Origin: Sphingomonas sp. TZW2008
Lineage (GTDB): Bacteria > Pseudomonadota > Alphaproteobacteria > Sphingomonadales > Sphingomonadaceae
DNA length: 64,000 nt
Assembly: GCF_002117915.1 (NCBI RefSeq)
Contig: NZ_BDJB01000003.1
Coordinates: 124,001-188,000 of the forward strand
Direction of reading: 5' to 3'
In this document: positions 54,288 through 63,553 of the stretch, piece after piece
Layout: every line of letters starts with the position of its first letter
Position numbering within the stretch: position 1 is the first letter of the stretch
The notes under the pieces: model-generated
The model's database searches: none
Seen by the model: only the letters and a program-made list of their open reading frames with translations
What the model was told of the DNA's origin: nothing
Program-made: the position numbers and the translations under genes

Positions 54288-56501
54288 ATGCAGCTTCGAT
54301 ACGCGCTGGCCGTGGCACTGGCGCTCACGTCGTGCAACACGGCGACCACCAACGATACCGCCGCTGCCGATCGCAGCGGCACCACCGGCGCTGGCCGCGT
54401 CGACGCCGCCCTGCTCACCAGCGGCGGCGACGGGCGCGACTGGGCGATGACGGGCTACAACTACCAGGAGCAGCGCTACTCGCCGCTGACGCAGATCAAC
54501 GCCGGCAACGTCGGCCAGCTCGGCCTCGCCTGGTACGCCGACATGCCCGACGCGCGCGGGCAGGAAGCCACCCCGATCGTCATCGACGGCAAGCTCTTCG
54601 TCACCGGGCCGTGGTCGAAGGTGTTCGCCTACGACGCGGGCACCGGCCAGAAGCTGTGGGAATTCGATCCCGGCGTGAACAAGGAAAAGGGCGTCCAGGC
54701 GTGCTGCGACGTCGTCAACCGCGGCGTCGCGGCGTGGAAGGGGCGGCTCTACCTCGGCACGATCGACGGCCGGCTGATCGCGCTCGATGCCGCGACGGGC
54801 AAGCAGGACTGGTCGGTGCAGACCACCGACAATTCGAAGCCGTACACGATCACCGGCGCGCCGCGCGTGGTGAAGGGCATGGTGATGATCGGCAACGGCG
54901 GCGCCGAGTTCGGCGTGCGCGGCTACGTCACCGCCTATGATGCTGTGACCGGCGCGAAGAAGTGGCGCTTCTACACCGTCCCTAACCCCACCGGCGCGAA
55001 GGACGGCGAGGCGAGCGACGCGGCGATGGCGAAGGTCGCGCCCACCTGGTCGAAGAACGGCCAGTGGAAGCAGTCGGGCGGCGGCGGCACCGTGTGGGAT
55101 TCGATCGTCTACGATGCCGAACTCGATCAGCTCTATCTCGGCGTCGGCAACGGCTCGCCCTGGAACCACGGCCTGCGCAGCGAGGGACAGGGCGACAACC
55201 TCTTCCTCTCCTCGATCGTCGCGCTGAAGCCCGACACCGGCCAGTACGTCTGGCACTATCAGGAAACCCCCGGCGAGACGTGGGATTTCACCGCGACGCA
55301 GCCGATCAACCTCGCCACGCTCACCATCGGCGGGCAGCAGCGCCGCGTGCTGATGCAGGCGCCGAAGAACGGCTTCTTCTACGTCGTCGATCGCACCAAC
55401 GGAAAGCTCATCAACGCCGGCCAGTTCATCCCCGGCGTCAACTGGGCGACGGGCTACGACATGAAGACCGGCCGCCCGATCGAGAACCCGGCCTCGCGCT
55501 TCTACAAGACGGGCAAGCCGTTCCTGGCGGTACCGAGCGCGATCGCCGCGCACAATTGGCAGCCGATGAGCTTCAATCCCAAGGCGGGGCTCGCCTATAT
55601 TCCGGCGCAGATCGTCGGCTCGGCGTATCTCAACCCATCCTCGCCGCTCGATGCCGCGAAGCCGATCGGCTTCAACGTCGGCCAGGATCTCGGCAATGCG
55701 ATGTACCCGCGCGATCCCGCCGCGGTGAAGGCCGCGATCGCCGGCGCCACCGGGCGGCTGGTGGCCTGGGATCCCGTCGCCAACAAGGCGCGCTGGACGG
55801 TCGATTATCCGACGCCGTGGAACGGCGGCACGATGACCACCGCGGGCAACCTCGTCTTCCAGGGCACGGCATTGGGCGAATTGCGCGCCTACACCGCGGA
55901 TACGGGCAAGCAGGTCTTCTCCTACCCGGTCGGCACCGGCATCATGGCGGGCGCGTCGACCTTCATGATCGGCAACGAGCAATATGTCGCGGTGCTCGCC
56001 GGGCGCGGCGGCGCGCTGCCGTTGTCGATCGGCTATGCGATCGGCAAGGCGCGCGACGTGCCCAACGTGCCCCGCCTGCTCGTCTTCAAGCTCGGCGGCA
56101 AGGTTCAGCTGCCCGGCACGCAGCCGCAGGATTCGACACCCATCACCCTCCCCGCCAACACCGCGACGCCGCAGCAGGTGGCGCAAGGCCAGGCGCTGTT
56201 CGGCCGCTACTGTCAGGTCTGCCACGGCGCCAGCGCCGGCGGCGGCGGCGTGCTGCCCAACCTTCAGCGTTCGGGCACGCTGGCGGATGCCGATACGTGG
56301 AAGGCGATCCTGATCGACGGGATGCTCAAGGACAAGGGCATGGTCAGCTTCGCGCGCGTGCTCACGCCCGAGCAGGCGCAGCTCATCCGCCTCTACGTGA
56401 TCGACGAGGCGCACTGGGCGCAGAAGAACCTCGGCAGCATCAAAACGGTCGCCCCCGCCCCGGCGGCACAGAAGTCGCCCGTGCCGACGGGTGTCCGCTA
56501 A
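54288..56501 (+). CDS. lipoprotein PQQ-dependent alcohol dehydrogenase (quinohemoprotein)
   Basis: A 737-residue periplasmic quinohemoprotein. The N-terminal lipobox 'ALTSCNTA' suggests lipid anchoring at Cys. An eight-bladed PQQ propeller holds the vicinal disulfide in 'VQACCDVVNRGV' and the catalytic Asp in 'ETWDFTATQP'; the residue two after it is Thr, not Asp, which favours Ca2+ over a lanthanide. 'GNGGAEFGVRGY' supplies a Glu metal ligand. A C-terminal cytochrome c domain carries CQVCH near residue 640. It oxidises an alcohol and passes electrons to the respiratory chain. No pqq synthesis gene or partner cytochrome lies in the window. The ATG at 54288 follows GAGAGGGAA. Confidence 0.92.
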   Translation: MQLRYALAVALALTSCNTATTNDTAAADRSGTTGAGRVDAALLTSGGDGRDWAMTGYNYQEQRYSPLTQINAGNVGQLGLAWYADMPDARGQEATPIVIDGKLFVTGPWSKVFAYDAGTGQKLWEFDPGVNKEKGVQACCDVVNRGVAAWKGRLYLGTIDGRLIALDAATGKQDWSVQTTDNSKPYTITGAPRVVKGMVMIGNGGAEFGVRGYVTAYDAVTGAKKWRFYTVPNPTGAKDGEASDAAMAKVAPTWSKNGQWKQSGGGGTVWDSIVYDAELDQLYLGVGNGSPWNHGLRSEGQGDNLFLSSIVALKPDTGQYVWHYQETPGETWDFTATQPINLATLTIGGQQRRVLMQAPKNGFFYVVDRTNGKLINAGQFIPGVNWATGYDMKTGRPIENPASRFYKTGKPFLAVPSAIAAHNWQPMSFNPKAGLAYIPAQIVGSAYLNPSSPLDAAKPIGFNVGQDLGNAMYPRDPAAVKAAIAGATGRLVAWDPVANKARWTVDYPTPWNGGTMTTAGNLVFQGTALGELRAYTADTGKQVFSYPVGTGIMAGASTFMIGNEQYVAVLAGRGGALPLSIGYAIGKARDVPNVPRLLVFKLGGKVQLPGTQPQDSTPITLPANTATPQQVAQGQALFGRYCQVCHGASAGGGGVLPNLQRSGTLADADTWKAILIDGMLKDKGMVSFARVLTPEQAQLIRLYVIDEAHWAQKNLGSIKTVAPAPAAQKSPVPTGVR

Positions 56502-56580
56502 CGATCGTGCCCTGCCTTACAAACGTCGGGATGCCGGAGGGGCGTGGGGTATGCCCTTTTGCTATGCATCCGGCGTGGCG

Positions 56581-57054
<474 letters not shown>

Positions 57055-57141
57055 TCCACCGCCGGGCGCTCCCTCAGCCGCCCCGTCATCACGACCGCCG
57101 ATCGTTCAGTCGGCGGCGTAACCGCAAGGAAGAGAATAGAC

Positions 57142-58554
57142 ATGGCCACCACCGCCAACGACATCATCAAGAAGATCAAGGACGAGGAGATCGAGTGGGT
57201 CGACCTGCGCTTCACCGATCCCAAGGGTAAGTGGCAGCACCTCACCATGGTCTCGTCGGTGATGGGCGAGGACGAGTGGACTGACGGCCTCATGTTCGAC
57301 GGCTCGTCGATCGAAGGCTGGAAGGCGATCAACGAGAGCGACATGATCCTCAAGCCGGATCTCGACGCCGTCTACACCGATCCCTTCTCGGCGACCCCGA
57401 TGCTGATCGTCTTCTGCGACATCGTCGAGCCGTCGACCGGCGAGGGCTATGCCCGCGATCCGCGCACCACCGCGAAGCGCGCCGAGGCGTACGTCAAGTC
57501 GACCGGGATCGGCGACACGGTGTACGTCGGCCCCGAAGCCGAATTCTTCATGTTCGACGACGTGCGCTTCGACACGTCGTACAACCAGTCGTACTTCAAG
57601 ATCGACGATATCGAGCTGCCGACCAACACCGGCCGCGAATATGAAGGCGGCAACCTCGCGCACCGCCCGCGCGCCAAGGGCGGCTATTTCCCCGTCGCGC
57701 CGGTCGACAGCGCGGTCGACATCCGCGGCGAGATGGTCACCACCATGCTCGAAATGGGCCTGCCGTGCGACAAGCACCACCACGAGGTCGCCGCCGCGCA
57801 GCACGAGCTCGGTCTCACCTTCGGCACGCTGACCACCACCGCCGATCGCATGCAGATCTACAAGTACGTCGTGCACCAGGTCGCGCATGCTTATGGCAAG
57901 TCGGCGACCTTCATGCCCAAGCCGATCAAGGAAGATAACGGCTCGGGCATGCACACCCACTTCTCGATCTGGGAAGGCAAGACGCCGCTATTCGCCGGTA
58001 ACGGCTATGCCGGCCTCTCCGAAACCTGCCTCTACTTCATCGGCGGCATCATCAAGCACGCCAAGGCGATCAACGCCTTCACCAACCCCACCACCAACAG
58101 CTACAAGCGGCTGGTGCCGGGTTACGAGGCGCCGGTGTTGCTCGCCTATTCGGCGCGCAACCGCTCGGCCTCGTGCCGCATCCCCTACGGCACCGGCCCC
58201 AAGTCGAAGCGCGTCGAGGTGCGTTTCCCCGATGCGATGGCGAACCCGTACCTCGCCTATGCCGCGCTGCTGATGGCCGGCCTCGACGGCATCCAGAACC
58301 GCATCCATCCCGGCGAGGCGATGGACAAGAACCTCTACGATCTGCCCCCGGCCGAACTTGCCGAGGTCCCCACCGTCTGCGCCAGCCTGCGCGAGGCGCT
58401 GGAAAGCCTGCTCGCCGATCATGATTTCCTCCTGAAGGGCGACGTGTTCACCAAGGACCAGATCGAGGCCTATGTCGAACTCAAGTGGGCCGAAGTAGCC
58501 CGCTGGGAAATGACGCCAAGCCCGGTCGAATACGACATGTACTACAGCGCGTGA
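57142..58554 (+). CDS. glnA: type I glutamine synthetase
   Basis: A 470-residue dodecameric enzyme that makes glutamine from glutamate, ammonia and ATP. Seen: '[18 protein letters not shown]', metal/ATP segments '[11 protein letters not shown]' and '[13 protein letters not shown]', '[11 protein letters not shown]', and the adenylylation Tyr in '[13 protein letters not shown]' (the Tyr397 region). The presence of that Tyr implies control by GlnE adenylylation. The ATG at 57142 follows AAGGAAGAG. A GC hairpin (about 57101-57117) separates it from glnB and could modulate expression. Two hairpins follow the stop. Confidence 0.98.
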   Translation: MATTANDIIKKIKDEEIEWVDLRFTDPKGKWQHLTMVSSVMGEDEWTDGLMFDGSSIEGWKAINESDMILKPDLDAVYTDPFSATPMLIVFCDIVEPSTGEGYARDPRTTAKRAEAYVKSTGIGDTVYVGPEAEFFMFDDVRFDTSYNQSYFKIDDIELPTNTGREYEGGNLAHRPRAKGGYFPVAPVDSAVDIRGEMVTTMLEMGLPCDKHHHEVAAAQHELGLTFGTLTTTADRMQIYKYVVHQVAHAYGKSATFMPKPIKEDNGSGMHTHFSIWEGKTPLFAGNGYAGLSETCLYFIGGIIKHAKAINAFTNPTTNSYKRLVPGYEAPVLLAYSARNRSASCRIPYGTGPKSKRVEVRFPDAMANPYLAYAALLMAGLDGIQNRIHPGEAMDKNLYDLPPAELAEVPTVCASLREALESLLADHDFLLKGDVFTKDQIEAYVELKWAEVARWEMTPSPVEYDMYYSA

Positions 58555-58560
58555 GTGGCA

Positions 58561-58585
58561 CGCGGGTAGCGCAAAGCTACCCGCG
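58561..58585 (+). terminator. hairpin directly after glnA
   Basis: CGCGGGTAGC (58561-58570), a 5-nt loop and GCTACCCGCG (58576-58585) form a perfect 10-bp stem 6 nt past the glnA stop. No T tract follows; it may stabilise the mRNA end. Confidence 0.6.
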
Positions 58586-58658
58586 AGACCGCGAACGCCG
58601 GCCGACCTCGCTTTGGCGAGGATCGACGACGCGGCTTCGCCGCGGCGGGATAAAGCTG

Positions 58659-58693
58659 GGGCGCCTGGTGAAAACCGGGCGCCCTTACTCTTT
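58659..58693 (+). terminator. intrinsic terminator downstream of glnA
   Basis: GGGCGCCTGGT, loop GAAA and ACCGGGCGCCC (58659-58684) form an 11-bp stem with one G-T mismatch, followed by TTACTCTTT. This is the probable end of the glnBA transcript. Confidence 0.8.
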
Positions 58694-58981
58694 GGATTAC
58701 GATGCGCACGAACACGCCGCAACCTGACTCTGCCGACGCTCGAACTCCCCAAACCAAGTCACTGCCCGTCGAGCTGTAAGAGACCCACGCCCGAGCCCTC
58801 CATCGTCACGATTGATCGAGCTTGAACGCCCGCGATCATCCCGCAGTTGACGAGTGCAACAGCACAAACTTGCGGCTCGACTCACAATCCGTTCCCGCCC
58901 GCTCGCAGCCCAACATCCCGCAATCGCGATCACGCTTGTGTCCTCGCCGCCCATGGATATGCTGCGAGAAAAGGACCGCGA
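58694..58981. other. gap between glnA terminator and the TPR/TonB-like gene
   Basis: The full glnA-to-next-gene gap is 427 nt (58555-58981). After the two hairpins, this remaining stretch shows no coding frame with protein-like character in any of six frames and no clear promoter box. It precedes the start codon at 58982 with a good AAAAGGA ribosome site. Confidence 0.5.
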
Positions 58982-60043
58982 ATGTCGTTGATTCTCATGC
59001 TGTTGGCGCAAGCGACCGGTGACATCGTCATCACGGGAAAGCGACTGGAGGAACCGCATGCGCAATGCGTTCGCGGAGGGTGCACACCGCTTCGCGACGC
59101 GCAGGCGAGCATCGCGCTGGCAGAGGCGCGTTTTCGTACTGGCGCCTATCTAGACGCCAAGGCACTGCTTGCCGCCGCGATCGGGCGCAACAGGGGTAAG
59201 GCGAGCACCGATCCCAAGCCGGTCGCCGCGATCTACGAGGCCTATGCGACGGTGGCGCTGCACGAGGGCAACCAGTTCGATTATCGCCGGGCCGTCGCAG
59301 GGCAGGTGCGTACCTTGCGCGATAATCTTCCGCCGACCGATCCAGCGGTTCTCGCAGCAACGACCGCGCTCGGCGACATGTGGCTCAAGACCAGCGACAA
59401 TGTGAAGGCCGACCAAGCGTATCGCAGCAGCGAGGAAGCAGCGCTCAAGATCGGCAACGAACGGGGAGCGATGCTCGCGGGAATGAAGCGCGCATGGCTG
59501 GCAGCGGCGATCAAGCGCCCGAAGGACGCGCGCGCCAAGCTCGACGAGCTTGATCAACGACCGATCGCGCAGCAGCCGGGCTATCGCACCGCGCTCAAGG
59601 TTCTTCGGCTACGCCTCGCCGCTCAGGAAGCCGAGGGCGACGAGTTGAACCAACTGATCCGCTCGCTCGGGCAAAACCAGGAGGATGCGCCAGTGCTGGT
59701 GAAGGCGCCCCCCTACGAACTCGACAGCGCCGCGCGGCTTGAGGAGATCCGTCAGCGCGCGCGGCGCTTCGGTGACCCGAATCCAGTGCCATTTAAAAGT
59801 ACCGACAAAGATGCGATCCAATGGGCAGATTTCGGTTTCTGGATTAGGCCGGACGGCCGCACCGCAGAAGCCGAGGTGCTGCGCCAGTCGGATCGCAATC
59901 CATGGACTGCCCTCGTGCTGCGGCAAATCGCGGAGCGGCGCTATACCGCGCGCCCGTCCGCCCCGTCGGAGGATGCACAGGGCTACTACAAGATCGAGAG
60001 ACTGACGCGGCGATCGAAATATGTCACCCAGAGAACAGTCTGA
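58982..60043 (+). CDS. TPR-like protein with TonB-type C-terminal domain, end possibly frameshifted
   Basis: A 353-residue protein, probably periplasmic ('MSLILMLLAQATGDIVITGK' at the N-terminus). The helical middle resembles tetratricopeptide repeats ('QASIALAEARFRTGAYLDAK', 'AAIYEAYATVALHEG', 'AATTALGDMWLKTSDN'). The C-terminus 'WADFGFWIRPDGRTAEAEVL' to 'VLRQIAERRY' looks like a TonB C-terminal-type domain. The ATG at 58982 follows AAAAGGA. The chain stops at 60043, but a different frame continues with protein-like sequence to 60126 ('SLISRRVAVGGFEALDLTEE'), suggesting a frameshift or sequencing error in the last codons. The function is unknown. Confidence 0.75.
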   Translation: MSLILMLLAQATGDIVITGKRLEEPHAQCVRGGCTPLRDAQASIALAEARFRTGAYLDAKALLAAAIGRNRGKASTDPKPVAAIYEAYATVALHEGNQFDYRRAVAGQVRTLRDNLPPTDPAVLAATTALGDMWLKTSDNVKADQAYRSSEEAALKIGNERGAMLAGMKRAWLAAAIKRPKDARAKLDELDQRPIAQQPGYRTALKVLRLRLAAQEAEGDELNQLIRSLGQNQEDAPVLVKAPPYELDSAARLEEIRQRARRFGDPNPVPFKSTDKDAIQWADFGFWIRPDGRTAEAEVLRQSDRNPWTALVLRQIAERRYTARPSAPSEDAQGYYKIERLTRRSKYVTQRTV

Positions 60044-60330
60044 TCAGCCGCCGCGTCGCCGTCGGTGGTTTCGAGGCGCTCGATCTGACGGAGGAGCAGG
60101 ACGCGTCTGCGCCGGCAGCGAATTAGGCTGACGCCCGTTCCCCTCGCGATCGCAGCCTGCCCCTCATTCGTGCGCCGACAAACCGCCTGATGCGTGAAAC
60201 CAGGCGAGGATCCACCGCAAGGCCGATGCGTCGCAGCCGCGCGTGCTGTGCCAAACGGGAGCCACGCCCGCTTGACATCAGTCAGTCGCAAGACCGGTCG
60301 GAACGGCAAACCGCCGCCCCGCCCACGACC

Positions 60331-61083
60331 CTAGAACGTCACCGCCACCCGCGCCGTCACCTTGTCCCCCACATGACGCGCCCCCGCGAACGGCGATGCC
60401 ACCAGCCGGTCGCGCGCGATATCGGTGCCGGTATAGTCGACGCCGATCGTCAGCGGCCCAGTGATATGGTCGACGCCGAGCGACCAGTCGGCGTAGCTGC
60501 CGCCCGGCCGCAGTCGCGCCGCGCGGCGCGGATCGTCGACCGATCCCAACGAGTGGCCGATGCCGCCGTGCAGCGTGAACGGCGTCGCCGGCACGCCGAC
60601 CCGGGCGCGCGCGCCGACCCACAGATTGTCGCCGCCGATCGCCGCCTGGTCGGGGGCGTAGCGCGCATCGACGCCGATCTCGGCGGGCCCCAATGCGTAG
60701 CTCGCGCCCAGCCCGCCCTCGACGTAGTCGAGCCGCTCGGCCGCGCCGACGAACAGATGCCCCGTCACGAACCCGTCGAGCCGCAGCCCGCTGCCGACGT
60801 CGCCGCCAAAACCGCCCGTCACTTCCGCCACCGCGTCCGCCCCGCCGTGGCGCGGATCGCCGCGCGTACCGGTGACGCGCACGCCTAGGTCGAACCCCGC
60901 CGGCAGCCCAGCGCGCACGCTCGCCGCGGGTGCGAGATCGCCGTCGCTCCAGCTGATCCCGCGCCGCCGCTCGTCGGTCGCCGCCTCGACGCTCGCGCCG
61001 AGCGACACCTGCGCCATCGCCGCCACAGGCACCGCCGCCGCGATCGTCGCGGCGGCGGTCACCAATATTTTTGCAATCTGCAT
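60331..61083 (-). CDS. TorF-family putative porin
   Basis: A 250-residue outer-membrane beta-barrel of the TIGR02001/TorF type. A signal peptide (about 1-25) is followed by 'QVSLGASVEAATDERRRGIS' and alternating amphipathic strands throughout ('YVEGGLGASYALGPAEIGV', 'LTIGVDYTGTDIARDR'), ending in Phe ('RVAVTF'). It should form a small channel or surface barrel. The ATG at 61083 begins the signal peptide. It starts one nucleotide after the stop of the upstream 142-residue gene, so the two form an operon. Confidence 0.85.
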   Translation of the reverse strand: MQIAKILVTAAATIAAAVPVAAMAQVSLGASVEAATDERRRGISWSDGDLAPAASVRAGLPAGFDLGVRVTGTRGDPRHGGADAVAEVTGGFGGDVGSGLRLDGFVTGHLFVGAAERLDYVEGGLGASYALGPAEIGVDARYAPDQAAIGGDNLWVGARARVGVPATPFTLHGGIGHSLGSVDDPRRAARLRPGGSYADWSLGVDHITGPLTIGVDYTGTDIARDRLVASPFAGARHVGDKVTARVAVTF

Positions 61084-61084
61084 C

Positions 61085-61513
61085 TCAGCCGCGCGCCGGC
61101 GCGTGGACGCGGTCGAGCTCGAGCGCGAGTGCGGCGCGGTCCTCGGCCGCGACCGCCAGCAGATGCTCGCGCATCTCGCGGCTGCGCATCGCCACCTCCT
61201 GCGCAATCGCGCCGCGCTGCGCGTCGCACCAGCCGGGGCGCGTGCCAGTGATCGGCGTCTCGCTGGCGATCGCGCGCTTCAGCACGTGGCCCGCGCTGCT
61301 GCGCGCCTCGCGCTCGACGGTGAGTTTCGCAGTCCACGCGCAGCGCAGCGTCGCGGGGCGGCCGGGCGCGCCCGCCGCGCCGATCTGGCGATGCGCGAGC
61401 GTGGCGTCGCTGCGATAGGTCACGTCGACGCGATGGCCGCCGTGATCGATCTCGACACGGTGGTGATCGATTATCGGGGTGCCGAGCAGCAGCCCGGCGA
61501 TGAAGATGGACAT
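61085..61513 (-). CDS. 142-residue protein of unknown function, operon partner of porin
   Basis: The N-terminus 'MSIFIAGLLLGTPIIDHHRV' has a short hydrophobic stretch. Beta-like strands ('RVEIDHGGHRVDVTYRSD') and two Cys in 'ATLRCAWTAKL' and 'GTRPGWCDAQRGA' follow, the latter perhaps a disulfide. A helical C-terminal part is rich in Ala, Glu and Arg ('REMREHLLAVAAEDRAALAL'). The ATG at 61513 has GGAGG upstream, which decides the start. It is translated just before the porin. Function unknown; a periplasmic location is inferred. Confidence 0.75.
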   Translation of the reverse strand: MSIFIAGLLLGTPIIDHHRVEIDHGGHRVDVTYRSDATLAHRQIGAAGAPGRPATLRCAWTAKLTVEREARSSAGHVLKRAIASETPITGTRPGWCDAQRGAIAQEVAMRSREMREHLLAVAAEDRAALALELDRVHAPARG

Positions 61514-61726
61514 GGTTTTGCCTCCTGCAGGGCGGCCGGCTTTTGCGCCGGCTCGCCGATACCGCGCAGGACGGGCGCGGCACCACGTCAACCGATGGCA
61601 GACCGCGTGCGTTCAACGCAATCGCGTAGGCAACGATTTCTAACAATCGCGCCAACTTGCTCACTGTTGGGCGGCCTTGCGGCACCGCGCTGGTCGGCGG
61701 CTTCATCGGCTGATAGCGTCGCACCT

Positions 61727-63034
61727 ATGCACCGCCTTATCGCCGCCGCCCTCCCGCTCGCGCTCGCCGCCGCTCCCGCCCCCGCCGCCCCAAACGCGCA
61801 GCAGTCGAAGATGCAGGCTGCGATTTCCGCGGAAGTGCCGCGGCACGAGGCGCTGCTCGAGAAGCTCGTCCGTCAAAATTCGGGCAGCCTCAACCTCGCC
61901 GGGGTCAAGGCGGTGGGCGAGATGATGCGTGCCGAGCTTGAACCGCTCAGCTTCCGGGTCGAATGGATCGACATGACCGCGACGGGCCGCGCCGGGCACA
62001 TCGTCGCGACGCACACCGGCAACGGCCGCGGGCAGCGCGTGCTGATGATCGGCCACCTTGATACCGTGTTCGAGCCCGACAGCGGCTTCACCGGCTGGTC
62101 GCGTGAGGGCAGCAAGGTCACCGGCCCCGGCGTGGGGGACGACAAGGGCGGGCTCGTCGTCATCGTCGCCGCGCTGCGCGCGATGCAGGCCGCCGGCACG
62201 CTGAGGAATGCCGACATCAAGGTCGTCCTCACCGGCGACGAGGAAAAAACGGGCACGCCGCTCGCCGCCGCGCGCCGCGATCTCGTGGAAGCCGGCAAAT
62301 GGGCCGACGTCGCGCTCGAATATGAGAATGTCGCGACCGACGCCGGCCGCGAACTCGCCACTACCGCGCGGCGCAGCTCGACCAATTGGGAGATCGTCGC
62401 CACCGGCCGCACTGGCCATTCGAGCAGCATCTTCAACGATTCGCTCGGCTATGGCGCGACATACGAGATGGCGCGCATCCTCGACGAGTTCCGCCGCACG
62501 CTGCCCGAGCCAAACCTCACCTTCAACGTCGGCGTGCTCGTCGGCGGCACCCCCGCTGCGCTCGACGACGCAGGAGTGAAGGGCCGTGCGGAGGGCAAGA
62601 CCAACGTCATCCCCGCCAGTGCCGTCGCGCGCGGAGACCTGCGCAGCCTCACCCCCGAACAGGACGCGCGCGTCCAGGCGGCGATGACCGCGATCGTCGC
62701 CAAGCACCTGCCCGGCACCGATGCGTCGATCCGCTTCTTCGAAGGCTATCCCTCGATGCCCCCCACCGCCGCCAACCGCGCGCTGATGGCCGAGCTCAAC
62801 GCCGTCAACCGCGAGCTCGGCCTGCCCGAAATGGCGGAGATGGACCCGGCGAAGCGCGGCGCGGCGGATTCGAGCTTCGTCGCCGCGGACGCGGTCACGA
62901 TGGGCGGGCTCGGCGCGGCGGGAGGCGGCGCGCACGCGGTCGGCGAATGGGTCGATCTCACCAGCCTGCCGCGCCAGGCACTACGCAACGCCGCGCTAGT
63001 CTCGCGCCTCACCGCCACCGCCCGCCGCAAATAA
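61727..63034 (+). CDS. M20-family metallopeptidase, CPG2-like
   Basis: A 435-residue exported zinc carboxypeptidase/deacylase (glutamate carboxypeptidase-like). A signal peptide is at about 1-21. The metal-binding core is 'VLMIGHLDTVFEPDSGF' (His-x-Asp), 'GVGDDKGGLVVIVAAL' (Asp) and 'LTGDEEKTGTPLA' (Glu-Glu, catalytic Glu first), with a lid domain between about 205 and 320. The final His is in 'GGGAHAVGEWVDL'. It likely removes C-terminal residues or N-acyl groups from peptides or folate-like compounds in the periplasm. It is divergent from the porin operon. Confidence 0.9.
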   Translation: MHRLIAAALPLALAAAPAPAAPNAQQSKMQAAISAEVPRHEALLEKLVRQNSGSLNLAGVKAVGEMMRAELEPLSFRVEWIDMTATGRAGHIVATHTGNGRGQRVLMIGHLDTVFEPDSGFTGWSREGSKVTGPGVGDDKGGLVVIVAALRAMQAAGTLRNADIKVVLTGDEEKTGTPLAAARRDLVEAGKWADVALEYENVATDAGRELATTARRSSTNWEIVATGRTGHSSSIFNDSLGYGATYEMARILDEFRRTLPEPNLTFNVGVLVGGTPAALDDAGVKGRAEGKTNVIPASAVARGDLRSLTPEQDARVQAAMTAIVAKHLPGTDASIRFFEGYPSMPPTAANRALMAELNAVNRELGLPEMAEMDPAKRGAADSSFVAADAVTMGGLGAAGGGAHAVGEWVDLTSLPRQALRNAALVSRLTATARRK

Positions 63035-63103
63035 CCACTCCCGCGGCGTGCCCGCCGCAACGATGCGCCGCCAGCCTCGTTCAGCAACCCGAAAGGATTG
63101 CGG

Positions 63104-63553
63104 ATGCGGCTGCCGGTTACCGGACCTCTCCTCGTCGCGCTCGCCTGCGTGGCATCTGCGGCAGCGCAACCCAGTCCCGCCGCGCCGCGCGCGTGGTGGG
63201 GCGACTATCGCTACGTCTGGAACGGCGGGCGCACCGCCGGTGGATCGGGCGTCGTCGTCACCTATGATCTGCGTCTCGGCGCTGACGGCTGCCGCATCAC
63301 CGCGCGCGGCTATCAAACCGACGAAGTAATCCGCTGCACCGCCGTTCCCCGCGCCGGCGTGCTCGACATCGCGTTTCGCAGCTTCGGTGATGGCGCATTG
63401 CGCAACCAATATGGCGTCGCGGTCTATCGCCCCGGCGAGCGGCTGTTCTCGCTCTCCAACCGTCGCGGCACGATCTGGACTGGCTGGGGCAGCTACAGTC
63501 CGTGGGAGAATGATCGCCCGCTCGGCCGCCATTTCAGGAAGGTGACGCGGTGA
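63104..63553 (+). CDS. small exported protein, DUF5991-like
   Basis: A 149-residue protein with a signal peptide (about 1-20). The mature part starts 'AWWGDYRYVWNGGRTAGGSG' and continues with beta-rich sequence ('VVVTYDLRLGADGCRITARG', 'YQTDEVIRCTAV') containing two Cys that could pair. I recall this type as DUF5991, tentatively. The ATG at 63104 has AAAGGA upstream. Its stop overlaps the start of the next gene by 4 nt (GTGA at 63550-63553), so the two are co-translated. Confidence 0.75.
   Translation: MRLPVTGPLLVALACVASAAAQPSPAAPRAWWGDYRYVWNGGRTAGGSGVVVTYDLRLGADGCRITARGYQTDEVIRCTAVPRAGVLDIAFRSFGDGALRNQYGVAVYRPGERLFSLSNRRGTIWTGWGSYSPWENDRPLGRHFRKVTR

Noticed and set aside
54171..56414. 747-residue reverse frame opposite the PQQ dehydrogenase
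   Set aside because: Antisense shadow; the forward strand has lipobox, propeller and heme motifs.
58556..58571. TGGCACG-N4-TAGCG resembling a third sigma-54 promoter
   Set aside because: The -12 box is wrong at an important base, and the sequence lies at the glnA stop and within a perfect hairpin.
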